Source of the DNA: Macrosoma leucophasiata
Taxonomy: Eukaryota > Arthropoda > Insecta > Lepidoptera > Hedylidae
Assembly: GCA_036365455.1 (NCBI GenBank)
Contig: JAWQUS010000011.1
Location: 5,600,001-5,664,000 of the forward strand
Direction: 5' to 3'
Length of the DNA: 64,000 bases
A model generated the notes under the pieces. The model ran no database searches. It was not told where the DNA came from and saw nothing but the letters and a program-made list of their open reading frames with translations. Positions 1 through 10,315 of this stretch are shown here, one piece after another (positions within the stretch are counted from its first letter, which is position 1; the number at the start of each line of letters is the position of its first letter). The position numbers and the translations under genes are program-made.

Positions 1-375
1 CAGTTTTTATTTTATGTGCATTTATTTACTTACTTTCACCCCAGACTAAAGGAATAAGAATAGACGGCGAGTTGTCATACAGTGCGTTGAATCCACTGAC
101 GTCTTAGGTAGTCCCAATGCGCATGACAACAAGATGACAACAAGTGACAATGACACATTTACTCATCGACGACACAACACAGCTTATTAACTCCTTCGTA
201 AATATTTTTTTTTCTTTGATTTCGTATAGTCGTGTAATATTTTTGTATCGACACACCTAAACATTTTAAATTAGGTATCTAATTGTCACGAAGCTAAAAG
301 AGTCAGACTTTACAAATTTAACAGATGTGAACATTAATATAATTGGCAATGCAGCAATAAACTAAAAATAATTAA
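1..375. other. Unassigned AT-rich sequence
   Basis: I see no coding signal, terminal repeat or recognised repeat family in this stretch. Confidence 0.5.
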
Positions 376-833
376 ATAAATATAGCTACGGTACGAAAAA
401 CTGAAAAGTAAAAAATAATAAAGATCTAATTGTTATTATATACTACCTATTATTTATATGTGCTATTTACTAATAGGTTTGCAGTCGGTGCCAAGACAAA
501 ATCACTAAAGTAGCATTTCATTGCATTAAAACGTAACTTCACGCCTGTAATCCCCAAAGGGGTAGGCAGAGGTAAATGCATGAATTCAAGCATACATGCA
601 AACAGCTACGATTCGCCGGTTACGTTTTGTTCAATGTATTAATTTGCTCGTATTCAGATTTAAATGATTAAAATATAATTATTTGTTTAAGGCTTGGCAC
701 CGACTTCAAACCTATTAGTAAATAGCACATATAAATAATAGGTAGTATATCATTACAATTAAATCTTTATTATTTTTTACTTTTCAGTTTTGAAGTCGGT
801 TTTTCATAACGTAGTTATATTTATTATTAGGAG
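376..833. mobile_element. Fold-back element with arms of about 125 bp
   Basis: The left arm (about 376-500) and the right arm (about 682-833) are reverse complements. Shared landmarks are CTGAAAAGTAAAAAATAATA, GTGCTATTTACTAATAGG and GTCGGTGCCAAG. The right arm keeps a GAAGTCGG block that the left arm has lost (about 12 bp), so the arms have diverged. The loop holds a SINE-B tail at 530-635. Long arms with no coding capacity fit a non-autonomous DNA transposon of fold-back or MITE type. I could not fix a target duplication. Confidence 0.7.
530..635 (-). mobile_element. SINE-B 3' fragment (B1)
   Basis: This is the 3' third of SINE-B on the minus strand: it reads CGTAACTTCACGCCTGTAAT on the plus strand and runs to the CGCCGGTTACGTTTTG block. 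The tRNA-like head is missing. It lies in the loop of the fold-back element at 376-833. Confidence 0.75.
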
Positions 834-1639
834 CGTATATTAATTACTATCAAACAAGAAAAACAATGCTTAAAACTACCGCCATGCGGTAAACAAAATA
901 GGTAATGCGACCTCCTATTTAAGTAACATCCTCAAAACTCTTAATCACAACCCTTTCTTCATTAAACCTCATACATTATACAAAATTCAACATTCCACTG
1001 AACACAAAGTTGATATTCCCGTGCATTTTAATTATTGATACAAAGTGGATCGAATGTCTGATTACTTCCACATAACAGCGCTGGGAGCACTTAAACTTGC
1101 TAAGCCTTATTTATGATACATAAAACCGTTTTACAACTTCGACAGTCCCTTTGACCTAAATTGTCCAAGTCGATAAAGGTGATAAAGCTGACGCCGATGC
1201 GATGGACTTTGGCAACATTCATATTGCCTAAGCTATTTTTCTCATCGTTTTTTCCTTTGTCGTGAACATGGAAAAGATGCATACTGTGCGTTGGTGGTAA
1301 GTAAAAACTGACATCTATAGAAAACCTTTTCCATCTACATTAATATTAAGTTCTCATTAAAATTGATATTGGATGTAAAAGATTTCGACTAGATTATGTA
1401 ACTCAGGTTTTACGAAAGAAGAAACCGACCATCACTGATAGATTTTGAACGCATGAAAGTTGACAAGAGAGCCTCTAATTTAGTGCATAAAACCTTTCTA
1501 TAAGGTGCTATTGTGTATTTACTAAGTTTGTTGCCTTCTTTGTAGATGTCTTAGACAGATAGCTACCAACGAAAACTTTATCCTCTTCTCGACTTTTTTC
1601 ACAGAGAAAAATGGGTGACGACGACACAATGATGGATAA
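834..1639. other. Unassigned AT-rich sequence
   Basis: No gene or known repeat is recognised. A short open frame near 1100-1282 (minus) has no family features. Confidence 0.45.
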
Positions 1640-2790
1640 AGGATATTATTGTGATCCTGCATACCGAATTTAACAATACGTATTGAATTCCCATTAGCAA
1701 AAACAAAAGATACACAATACAAGAACCATAACATCGATAGTGAAACCGAAAAAGTTGAAGTATAAAGAAAGAAACAACCAGACGAAGCCAATTATAAAGA
1801 GGAAAGTAGTAAAAATGTTCAATACAAAAGCTTTATCCCTTGCGGTGATATTCGATACTGACCTTGTATCATCGGTTCAAACGTGACACGACTATGAAAC
1901 TCCATACACCTTATGGCTTTAATAAAACATATATCCACAATTTACAGTCAGTCATATAGTTTCTTATGAACAAGGAGCTTTTTGCTTATTAGTTGTTTCG
2001 AGAAATCTTAACGTTAACTTTAGAATACGAATGACCTTGGATTTCAATTATAAATTGTGGCTGAATGATAGTGATGTAAAATTTATAGACACATGCTTTA
2101 AGATTGTATAATACAGAAGAAAAAATAGCAAACTTTATAAGATATTAATTTAACTTGCTATTATAAATAAAGTTAGTTTGTTTCTAAAACACTTAAATAT
2201 AGTATGATATCTAAAACACAAATAAGTTGACAAAATAAAGAAAACAAAATAAGATAAATAATACATCAACCATTGTAGTAACATAAAATTATAGAGAGAG
2301 AAAAACAGTAAACGGAACTGAAATATAAAAGACAAAAGGTAATATCTACAGCAAACATAAGCAAGATGAAGATACTGCATACCGAATTTAACAATACATA
2401 TTGAATTTCCATTAGTAAAAACAAAAGATACACAATACAAAAACCATAACATCGATAGTGAAACCGAAAAAGTTGAACAACAAATAAACAAACAATCAGA
2501 CGAAGCCAATTATAAAGAGGAAAGTAGTAAAAATGTTCACAACAATAGCTTTTTCCCTTGCGGCGATATTCGATTCTGACCTTATATCATCGGTTCAAAC
2601 GTGACACGACTAGGAAACAACATAATAATATAACGGCTTTAATAAAACACATCTCCACAATTTATTGTCATATAATTTCTTAACGATATAATGAAAAATT
2701 AACTCTTCGCTAATTACTTGGTACGAGATACCTTAAATTAAATTACGTCAACTTTAGAATAGGAATGATCTTAAATTTAAGTAATGCAAT
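1640..2790. repeat. Local direct duplication, offset about 718 bp
   Basis: Bases about 1652-2060 recur at about 2370-2790. GCATACCGAATTTAACAATA starts at 1659 and at 2377, and GACGAAGCCAATTATAAAG and GGTTCAAACGTGACACGACT follow in both copies. A further diverged trace is seen near 3690-3760 (AACGTGACACGACT). Both copies keep an open minus-strand frame, but it lacks an ATG, and the differences in it are mostly amino-acid changing (7 of 9 counted), so I read the duplication as non-coding. Confidence 0.75.
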
Positions 2791-2799
2791 TAATGTGTG

Positions 2800-3161
2800 C
2801 TGTAAGTATGTGCGACGATCCCATCACCCAGGACAACTCTTCGCGAACAATGGTGGTCAAATCATTTTAATATGTACCTAAATACAATAGCGCAGGATGG
2901 GCAGCACCGTCACGCATTAAAATTACCACAACTGCAATTGCCAATCCGCATACTAAGCATGGCGATTATGCCATATTCTTTTCTAATGACGCCCAACACT
3001 TATGTAAGCATCAGAGATTTTGTCCAGCCGTGGATATCTTTCGGGCTACTTTATAAAACACTTGATTGTATTATTATAGGATTTTAAACTGTAAACGCAT
3101 ATTTTAATACGTGACTTACAAAAAAGGAGTGTTTTGTACTTAGGATCTTTGTCACAAATAA
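2800..3161. other. Unassigned sequence
   Basis: Nothing recognised. A 71-codon open frame on the plus strand (2872-3087) has no recognisable features. Confidence 0.4.
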
Positions 3162-3171
3162 TTGGGAGAAG

Positions 3172-3499
3172 CGTAACTTCACGCCTGTAATCCCCGAAGG
3201 GGTAAGCAGAGGTAAATGTATGCATTCAAGCATACATGCAAACACCCACGATTCGCCGGTTACATTTTTGGACCATGTAACAGGTGGCGAGCCTGTTGCC
3301 ATCTCCGGGCATATTACCAAACTCCGAGGTATTGAGAAACTTCCAGAAAATGGGAAAATCCCAATAGAACCAGAGATAAAACCGAGAAGATAAAGATAAG
3401 TTTTTAAACCGGTATCTCTGATAGCCCCCGACCTGGACATCGAACCTAGGACCTCCAGCATAGTTGTAATGGCCTGCTACCACTAGGCTACTGAGGCAG
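3172..3499 (-). mobile_element. SINE-B, near full length (B2), with 10-bp target duplication
   Basis: This tRNA-derived SINE is read on the minus strand. The head at about 3430-3499 carries degenerate Pol III box A and box B. The body contains the CCAGAGATAAA and GGGAAAATCCCAATAG blocks. The 3' end is the CTTACCCCTTCGGGGATTAC tail typical of RTE-mobilised SINEs. TTGGGAGAAG flanks the element at 3162-3171 and 3500-3509, a 10-bp target-site duplication that fixes both ends. The box B region has drifted (GGTTCGATGTCC), so transcription from it is doubtful. Confidence 0.9.
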
Positions 3500-3509
3500 T
3501 TGGGAGAAG

Positions 3510-3934
3510 TGTAATCGGTCATAAGTATCTCCAAAAATAGTTAGCGTCCTCAACAATCTTAATACCGTCAAACTCAATATGCAATTGCTCATAACATTGC
3601 CTGTTAACAACAAATGGCAATTCAAGTCCGTGGTGTCCACAGACCAATCAGCCTTCCTTCCAGCCTTTTTTGTTGTAATAATGATCAAGAAAAAAGCTGT
3701 ATTTCATCTCGGTTATTCTCGATGTCATTGTTGAAACGTGACACGACTGACAACCTCCATTTAATGTCATAGAATAAAATATACCAAATTATTCACTGTT
3801 CATTATCATTTCATAATGATAATGTGCTTACAAAGCTCGTTTCCAATAACTGGCTGTGTCTCTAATTCTACACATTGTTTTGCGAACAAATTACTTTAAA
3901 TATAACGTAAATAAGCCTAATTAAAATTAAACTA
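3510..3934. other. Unassigned sequence
   Basis: It holds only the diverged trace of the 1640-2790 duplication near 3690-3760. Nothing else is recognised. Confidence 0.4.
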
Positions 3935-4860
3935 TTCCTATGGATGTATCTCGCGTATATTAAAAATATTTTTAAAATTAACCCGACGTTTCGGTCGTTT
4001 TCAGCTTCCGTTTATAGTTTAAGATCCCACTGCAGAATCATTTCGTTCATTCAGATATGGTGCAAACCTATTTTTACGCATATTTATAATCTAGAGAATA
4101 TTTATCCACTAGGTTGCCAATCAAAATTAGGCCGCAAGTATTTTTTTATATTTTTTTTGGGACATTTTTTTTTAATAAAATATCGTCCATTTTATGGTAA
4201 TATGTATAAAGACTCTGAAATATCACGTTTGCCGTTGCGCACTTGGCCGCCCCTACGTATTTTCGTTCAGCCCGGATAACTTTTTACGTCCATGACGTAC
4301 ATGTATATCAAATTAAAGCTATTTTTTTCTCATTATTATGGTATACGGAAGCCAAATTAAATCGGACGCAATTAAAAGTTGCTGGCTGTTAAAGATAAGA
4401 TAATTTTATTTTACTGGTGGTAGAGCTCCAGTGACGGAGCTCGCGGGCTTAGGCACCACCGCATTACCTAATATACTTGCCGCTAAATGGTAGTGTTCAG
4501 CACTATCGTGTTCCGGTCAGGTGGTAATGTACGGCCCTGTAATTTCCGGCACAGAGGCATAACACCTTAGGCCTCAGGAGTGGCAACGCATCTGCATTTT
4601 GACCTTGGTCTTTGTGTGGGTGTCTATAGGCTGCAGTCATCACATTAACATCAATGTGAACTGCATGCTTGTTTGCCACTTCCATAACATAAAAAAAAAA
4701 ATATTAAAAATACTTGCGGTTAAAATTTGATAGGCAAGGCAACCTAGTGGATATATACTCTCTAGATTATAAATATGCGTAAAAATTAAGTTTGCATCAT
4801 ATCTGGAGGAATGGAATTAATCTGCAGTGGGAAATAACCTATAAAGTCTAAGATATCTTA
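3935..4860. mobile_element. Large fold-back element (R-type) with SINE-A in its loop
   Basis: The left side begins with ATCTCGCGTATATTAAAAAT and ACCCGACGTTTCGGTCG, the hallmark of the R family. An inverted repeat follows: about 4026-4140 (CTGCAGAATCATTTCGTTCA ... ATCCACTAGGTTGCC ... GCCGCAAGTATTTTT) pairs with about 4702-4850. A SINE-A (4413-4701) sits at the inner edge of the right arm. A single copy of the same arm occurs at 42690-42830. No coding capacity is seen. Confidence 0.7.
4413..4701 (+). mobile_element. SINE-A, full length (A1)
   Basis: Reference description of SINE-A. The element starts ACTGGTGGTAGAGCTCCAGT, with a GAGCTCC/GGAGCTC stem nested inside a GGTGGT/CACCACC pairing. The middle reads TTGCCGCTAAATGGTAGTGT and CACCTTAGGCCTCAGGAGTG. 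It ends with CATCACTTAACATCAATGTG, GCTTGTTTGCCACTT and a poly-A run. It has no open frame. The head and tail resemble the lepidopteran SINE-like group often called Metulj (from memory, not checked). The CACTTAACATC...GTTTGCC tail suggests movement by a partner LINE with the same 3' end. Confidence 0.88.
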
Positions 4861-4962
4861 AACAGCATTGAGCAAATAATGTTACGGCTGTGCTTTTGTT
4901 ATTGTTATTAATCGACTTTGCGGAGGCTCTGTCGTGCCCTCAGGTATTCTATATAATAATTT

Positions 4963-5053
4963 TCAAAACATAAAAAAAAAAAAAAAAAACTCAATAAACG
5001 TAATTTACTATGTGTAAATTACGTTTATTGAGTTTTTTTTTTTTAATGTTTTG
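4963..5053. repeat. Strong hairpin at a SINE-A tail
   Basis: CTCAATAAACGTAATTTAC and its reverse complement (4990-5008 and 5014-5032) are separated by five bases. The stem continues outward through an A run on the left and a T run on the right into CAAAACAT/ATGTTTTG. The right arm overlaps the poly-A tail of the minus-strand SINE-A at 5033. Confidence 0.85.
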
Positions 5054-5319
5054 GAATTGGTAAACAAGCATGCAGTTCACATTGATGTTAAGTGATGACT
5101 GCAGCCTATAGACACCCACACAAAGACCAAGGTCAAAATGCAGATGCGTTACCACTCCTGAGGCCTAAGGTCTTATGCCTCTGTGCCGGAAATTACAGGC
5201 GTACATTACCACCTGACCGGAACACGATAGTTTTAAACACTACCATTTAGCGGCAAGTATATTAGGTAATGCGGTGGTGCCTACGCCCGCGAGCTCCGTC
5301 ACTGGAGCTCTACCACCTG
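5033..5319 (-). mobile_element. SINE-A, full length (A2)
   Basis: Complete minus-strand copy of the young subfamily, from the T run (its poly-A tail) to GAGCTCTACCACC. The usual terminal CCACCAGT is CCACCTGT here. Its tail is folded into the hairpin at 4963-5053. Confidence 0.87.
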
Positions 5320-5732
5320 TATTGCTATTACCGTTTATATATTAGAACAGACTATTTAAAATATCTAAACATCTATTGAATATTTCATTTGTACAAACCG
5401 CTAGAAGTAAGTAATACTATTATTCAACACAGCATAAAAGTTTATACAAACTTCAAGCGGCTGACCTTCTTCAAAAACTTCTTCAAATTACTTATGCGAA
5501 GACTTTAAAAAGCCTTTGTTTTAAATAAATAATGTACATTTTTAAACGAGCTCAATGAAGTTTGCCAACCGTCCTAACGTTAATGAGTCACAAGAAAGTA
5601 TTTTCGCTAATTACTTACCACGGGTCCAGTTCAGACGTTTATCAAATTGTCAAGTGACTTTGCCACTGTTTGTGAGATGAGCAGGGCTTTGGTGAACTTC
5701 AAATGGTCAAGTTTTTTAACTGTTATGATTTT
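5320..5732. other. Unassigned sequence
   Basis: Nothing recognised between SINE-A2 and the first SINE-D copy. Confidence 0.4.
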
Positions 5733-5874
5733 ATTTTTTATTTTTAAAGAAAAATGGAAGAAAAATTTGATTTCAGCCGAGACTCGAACCCGCGACCTAC
5801 TGGGAATCTAGTCCAGCCGCTCTTCCAATTGAGCTACTGAAGCCCTGCCTGATTTGTCAAATCTTTCCTTCATA
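5733..5874 (-). mobile_element. SINE-D copy (D1)
   Basis: Minus-strand tRNA-like unit. On that strand it has box A (TAGCTCAATTGGAAGAGC), box B (GGGTTCGAGTCTC) and complementary acceptor arms (GGCTTCA/TGAAATC), followed by a TCTT-rich, T-rich tail. The anticodon loop region (CTAGATTCC) is not cleanly paired, and the same sequence recurs throughout the window. I therefore call it a tRNA-derived repeat, not a tRNA gene. The upstream GATAGATGG block of longer copies is missing here. Confidence 0.8.
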
Positions 5875-5950
5875 AATAATATAAAACATTATTAAGGGTA
5901 AAAGCGACTTCTTTAAGATATTCAATAAACTGAAAAGTCTATTATATCGG

Positions 5951-6195
5951 TTGCCTAACTAGCATAGTTGGTAATAGATGGCGCTACTGCTACCATAAAG
6001 CAATGCAATAGATGTGAAGGAAAGATTTGAAAAATCAGGCAGGGCTTCAGTAGCTTAATTGGAAGAGCGGCTGGACTAGATTCCCAGTAGGTCGCGGGTT
6101 CGAGTCTCGCCTGAAGTCAAATTTTTCTATCCATTTGTCTTTAAAAATAAAAAAAATATTTCACAAGCATGTGTTAATGCGAAATATTAGAAAAC
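5951..6195 (+). mobile_element. SINE-D, long form (D2)
   Basis: This copy begins TTGCCTAACTAGCATAGTTG and carries the AATAGATGGCGCTACTGC and CAATGCAATAGATGTGAAGG blocks. The tRNA-like unit (about 6044-6118) follows, then CAAATTTTTC and the CACAAGCATGTGTTAATGCG end. Box B (GCGGGTTCGAGTC) is intact. The conserved flanks show that the mobile unit is longer than the tRNA-like part. Confidence 0.8.
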
Positions 6196-6269
6196 AATTG
6201 TTATGATTTTGTAACTTTCGTTATTACAAACTTCGTTAAATAACTTGATGAGAATATAATGAAATGAAA

Positions 6270-6576
6270 AATGTAAAAATCAATAAAGACATGCGCCGAT
6301 GGTATGGGCATGTAGAAAGAATATCAAATAAGCGAATGATTAAACAGATATACAATGCGAATGTGAATGGTTGCATAGGCCCAGGAAGAGCATGACTGAC
6401 CTTAACGAAATAGGTCGAGTACTATCTGAAAGTGGGGTCAAAAGTGCAGGAATCGGGGTGCATGTATCAAGAGAATGATGAATGTAGAAGTAGCACGGGA
6501 GGTATATCAGGACCGGGATATAAGCTCTCCACACTCTCTGGTTACCCCGTAAAGGACTTGGTGTGAAGATACATAA
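6270..6576 (+). pseudogene. RTE-type LINE, 3' end fragment (RTE-C1)
   Basis: Decayed end of an RTE-clade reverse-transcriptase ORF and its short 3' tail. The nucleotide sequence matches the intact-looking frame at 26228: the RW.GH.ER.SN.R segment, the GCxGPGR segment (here broken by a deletion) and the CQDRDIW segment, ending GTGAAGATACATAAC. Several stops and frameshifts are present. It lies between SINE-D2 and SINE-D3. Confidence 0.8.
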
Positions 6577-6585
6577 CTAACTAGA

Positions 6586-6789
6586 TTGCCTAACTAGCAT
6601 AGTTGGTAATAGATGGTGCTGCTGCTACCATAAAGCAATGCAATAGATGTGAAGGAAAGATTTGACAAATCGGGCAGGACTTCAGTAGCTCAATTGGAAG
6701 AGCGGCTGGACTAGATTCCCAGTAGGCCGCGAGTTCGAGTCTCGCCTGAAGTCAAATTTTTCTTTCCATTTTTCTTTAAAAGTAAAATA
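6586..6789 (+). mobile_element. SINE-D, long form (D3)
   Basis: Same structure as D2, from TTGCCTAACTAGCATAGTTG to the TTTAAAAGTAAAAT tail. The tRNA-like unit has box A TAGCTCAATTGGAAGAGC, and box B is GAGTTCGAGTC. Confidence 0.82.
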
Positions 6790-7141
6790 GATACATAACG
6801 TAATGAAATTAACCATTATACAGGTTGCTGTAGTCCACGTGAACTGCGTGCTTTGTTTGCCACCTTACCTATAACATAATGATTTTTCCAAAGATAAATT
6901 AAAAAAAAAACATTTTTATGGCAGACAAGAAGTAATGAGCAAGCATAAACTTTAGATGTTATGATTCATGATTAAAAATCGACTCTGCCCAGACATCTAC
7001 GTAAAAACGTGAGACAAGTTTAGCTTTAAAAAACGTAAGTTATAATTTTATTCATTTTGATCAAACATGAATAGCCTACTTGGCGTCTAAGCCATTTCTA
7101 TGTCCTCTAAGAGCACTTAGTTCAATCATAAAAATATCATC
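6790..7141. other. Spacer with a SINE-A 3' scrap
   Basis: At about 6821-6879 the bases CACGTGAACTGCGTGCTTTG ... TTGCCACC ... ATAACATAA match the 3' end of SINE-A on the plus strand. The rest is unassigned. Confidence 0.5.
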
Positions 7142-7449
7142 GTAACTTCACGCCTGTAATCCCTGAAGGGGTAGGCAGAGGTAAATGCATGCATTCAAGC
7201 ATACATGCAAACACCCACGACTCGCCGGTTACGTTTTGGCCCATGTAACAGGTGGCGAACCTGTTGCCATCTCCGGGCACATTACCAAACTCCGAGGTAT
7301 TGGGAAACTTCCGGAAATGGAAAAATCCCAATAGAACCAGAGATAAAGGATTTTAAACCTTTATCTCTGATAGTCCCCGACCCGGGCATCGAACCCAGGA
7401 CCCCCAGCGTAGTAGTAGTGGCCTGCTACCACTACACTACTGAGGCAGT
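7142..7449 (-). mobile_element. SINE-B, near full length (B3)
   Basis: Minus-strand copy running from CGTAACTTCACGCCTGTAAT to the head CACTACTGAGGCAG. Box B region GGGTTCGATGCCC and box A region TAGTGTAGTGG are present. ATAAAAATATCATC occurs at 7128-7141 and again at about 7490-7503. This may be the target duplication, with about 40 bp of extra sequence before the right-hand copy. Confidence 0.85.
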
Positions 7450-7503
7450 TATAAAATTCAGTTTTTAAAACACAGTTTCAAAAACAGTTATAAAAATATC
7501 ATC

Positions 7504-8048
7504 ATTTTTTTTAATCCATCAATTACTATCATAGTGAACATCATCGTTAAAGCACTCATGAATTCTGCACTTCCATTACCGTTAGTGAAATGTACGTTCA
7601 AAATGAATATCGAATAACTAATAAATGGAATTCGATCCAAAACTAACATTTCAAATTAGACAGTTTACAATAGAATGGATCGTGGACGAACGATAATACC
7701 GTCTATTGTATTGTTGCAAACTGACTGTTACGGTAAAGGTGGGTTTAGTTCTGATTAATCTATCTATACATTCAAACGATAAAAGGGATATACACTATAG
7801 ATATTGTCGGTGTAAGATTGAGGAAACTTGAACAGACATAATCTATCAATCTGATTAGGAAGATATGAATGGGAAATTTAAAGCTAAAAGAAGCTCACAG
7901 AAGAACAGAAATCTAAAGGTTCAAAATATTAACTGCAATGACATAGCCCTGATTGGTATTACTATCCATCTTCATGCACATAACTTGTGGTTGACTTGTT
8001 GAGAAACATAAATGACTCAATTGGTACAGTAAATTAATAGACAATTTC
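7504..8048. other. Unassigned sequence
   Basis: Nothing recognised. Confidence 0.4.
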
Positions 8049-8310
8049 GTGACGGAGCTCGCGGGTGTAGGCACCACTGCATTACTTAATATACTTGCCG
8101 CTTAATGGTAGTGTTCAGTACTATCGTGTGCCGGTCAGGTGGTAATGTGCGGCCCTGTAATTTCCGGCACAGATGCATAACACCTTAGGCCTCAGGAGTG
8201 GTAACGCATCTGCATTTTGTCCTTGGTCTTTGTGTGGGTGTCTATAGGCTGAGACATCACTTAACATCAATGTGAACTGCATGCTTGTTTGCCACTTTCA
8301 TTACATAAAC
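8049..8310 (+). mobile_element. SINE-A, 5'-truncated (A3)
   Basis: Starts inside the head at GTGACGGAGCTCG and runs to TTGCCACTTTCATTACATAA. The tail has almost no poly-A, and the GCTGCAGTCATC block has a small deletion. Confidence 0.85.
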
Positions 8311-9233
8311 AAATTTTAATACGACTTAGCTATTGCAAGGTTTGATCAAAACATTATTTGAAAAGTGTGCTTCACTAAACGTAAACTATGTTATAAGATT
8401 TGAAATCCAAACAGCAAACACCGCTTTTGAGAAATAAATTTAAGTTACAAAGAATCAATATCAACTTACATTTCGAATCTATAACAAGTTAATAACTTGG
8501 CGTAAGAAAAAGAAAATTCAATAAAAAACAATTCCAACATGTACAAAATAAACCTATCCACGAAGCACCCGCGCAATCAAAGAACCGTTTGAAATAAAGT
8601 AAAAGTTTTCTCCCCCTAACCCTTTTCCACGATTCATAAGAAAAAACCAACTCCGATCGTACAAAGCGAACCCTTCGGTTAAGCACCCTTACACAGGCTC
8701 AACACAAAGGTGCTAACTGTTAGGGCAACACCATATGGACACGGAATTAAGGACGAAACTCAGCTGGAGGAGACAGGTGGAACATAAATTGTGAGACCCT
8801 TTTAGTTCACAAATTACAAAAGTGGTTTTCTAGGACCCTCGCTAACGACGCCAACCACGTTCAGTTGTAATGTGATTAAGTTGAATATAATTCTATTGAA
8901 TACGAAGTATTAACCGTTCTTTGGAGGTAAACATGGGCTTTAACACCATTAACAGATTTGGGGGCCTGGGATTTTTGCTGGATTTTCAAATTGCATGCAA
9001 ATTATTAGTGATATTTGTATTAATCATGTGTCCTTGTTTTGTTAGATAAACAAATATACATTCGGTAAACAGACAGGTGAAGGTTAACCTAGATTCAGGT
9101 AGTCTATGACGTTATTTATATATGTATAAAATATATCTAATAGCTGGCGAAAGCAAAATAACTTAGTATTGACGCTAGGTCTGAGGTTATTATTTACTGA
9201 TCTTTGAAATTACATTGCATTTACTGTTGGTTC
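8311..9233. other. Unassigned sequence
   Basis: No gene or repeat family recognised over about 920 bp. Confidence 0.4.
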
Positions 9234-9317
9234 TACTTGTCGCTAAATGGTAGTGTTCGGCACTATCGTGTTCCGGTCACAAAGGCATAATACCTTAGGC
9301 CTCAGGAGTTCAACGCA
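9234..9317 (+). mobile_element. SINE-A fragment with internal deletion (A4)
   Basis: It contains CGCTAAATGGTAGTGTTCGG and CTTAGGCCTCAGGAGT. The GGTGGTAATGTACGG block between them is missing, as are both ends. Confidence 0.7.
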
Positions 9318-9398
9318 ACATTGTGTTAGGTTATTTAATTTATTAATTTATTTTTAATTATTATTTTTTAATACTGGCAGCATTGTTCTTCAAACAAA

Positions 9399-9496
9399 CT
9401 AAGGCTACTTTTATACTAGCTGCACCCACGACTTCGTCCTGATAGGTACTGAACAATCAAAAATTCGAACGCGGACGAAGTCGCGGGCATAGCTAG
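9399..9496 (+). mobile_element. Helitron 3' end, group J (J3)
   Basis: This is the last about 98 bp of a group J Helitron. ATACTAGCTGCACCCACGAC and ACGAAGTCGCGGGCATAGC are near-inverted copies, and the end is CTAG followed by T, as expected for the Helitron 3' terminus with its subterminal hairpin. The 5' part is absent; complete relatives are J1 (20059-20381) and J2 (58791-59106). Confidence 0.7.
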
Positions 9497-9604
9497 TTCT
9501 AAATACAATAGCATCACGTAACTCTGGTCCCAACATAACCCTTTTACCTTGTTAAATTACAAAAGGACTTCTATTAAGCATTTGTTAGTTAGGTGATAAA
9601 ATTT

Positions 9605-9712
9605 AAAACTCCATGACTGAAAAACCAGGCCGCAAATGGTCATGAAAATATGTAACACGCCTGACAGTTGGTACGCAAAGTTTGGAAACACACGGCGCGG
9701 TGCGTTTAGGCG
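9605..9712. repeat. Dispersed repeat Z
   Basis: Contains GCCTGACAGTTGGTACGC and AACACACGGCGCG, shared with about 12930-13020 and about 13760-13880. It abuts SINE-B4 exactly where that copy loses its 3' end. Its class is unknown. Confidence 0.55.
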
Positions 9713-9988
9713 CGGGTAGGCAAATGTAAATGCATGCATTCAAGCATACATGCAAACACCCACGATTCGCCGGTTACGTTTTGGCCCATGTAACAGGTGG
9801 CGGGCCTGTTGCCACTCTCGGGCACATTGCCAAACTTCGAGGTACTGGGAAATTTCCAGAAAATAGAAAAATCCCAATAGAACCAGAGATAAAGGACTTT
9901 ACACCATTTTCTCTGATAGCCCCTACTACCCAGGAATCGAACCCAGGACCCCAGTAGTGGCCTGCTACCATTAGACTACTGAGGCAGT
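9713..9988 (-). mobile_element. SINE-B, 3'-truncated (B4)
   Basis: Minus-strand copy retaining the tRNA-like head (box B GGGTTCGATTCC, box A TAGTCTAATGG) and most of the body. The terminal CTTCACGCCTGTAAT block is missing. It joins repeat Z through GCGGGTAGGCAAATG. Confidence 0.82.
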
Positions 9989-10024
9989 TACTGTAGTACT
10001 GAGGTAATATCATGTCTCATTTAA

Positions 10025-10310
10025 TAGTGATAGAGCTCCAGTGACGGAGCTCGCGAGCGTAGGCACCACCGCATTACATAATATACTTGCCGCTAAATGG
10101 TAGTGTTCAGCACTACCGTGTTCCGGTTAGGTGGTAATGTACTGCCCTGTAATTCCCGGCACAGAGACAAAACACTTTAAGCCTCAGGAGTGGTAACGCA
10201 TCTGCATTTTGGCCTCTGGTTTATCTGTGGGGCTATAGACTGCAGTCATCACTTAACATCAATGTGAGCTGCATGCTTGTTTGTCACTTTCATAACATAA
10301 AAAAATAAAA
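10025..10310 (+). mobile_element. SINE-A (A5)
   Basis: Nearly full length, starting at AGTGATAGAGCTCCAGTGAC and ending CATAACATAAAAAAATAAAA. It carries private changes such as CACTTTAAGCCTCAGG and is somewhat older than A7. Confidence 0.86.
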
Positions 10311-10315
10311 AAAGA

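Noticed and set aside
1522..2509. Two similar minus-strand open frames in the duplicated block, looking like a small hydrophobic paralogous peptide pair
   Set aside because: Both begin with TTG, not ATG. Homology extends past the frame ends, and most differences change amino acids (7 of 9 counted), as expected for non-coding DNA.
5733..6118. tRNA genes (SINE-D units with good A and B boxes)
   Set aside because: The same sequence recurs with identical long flanks at several loci, and the anticodon stem is poorly paired; these are tRNA-derived repeats.
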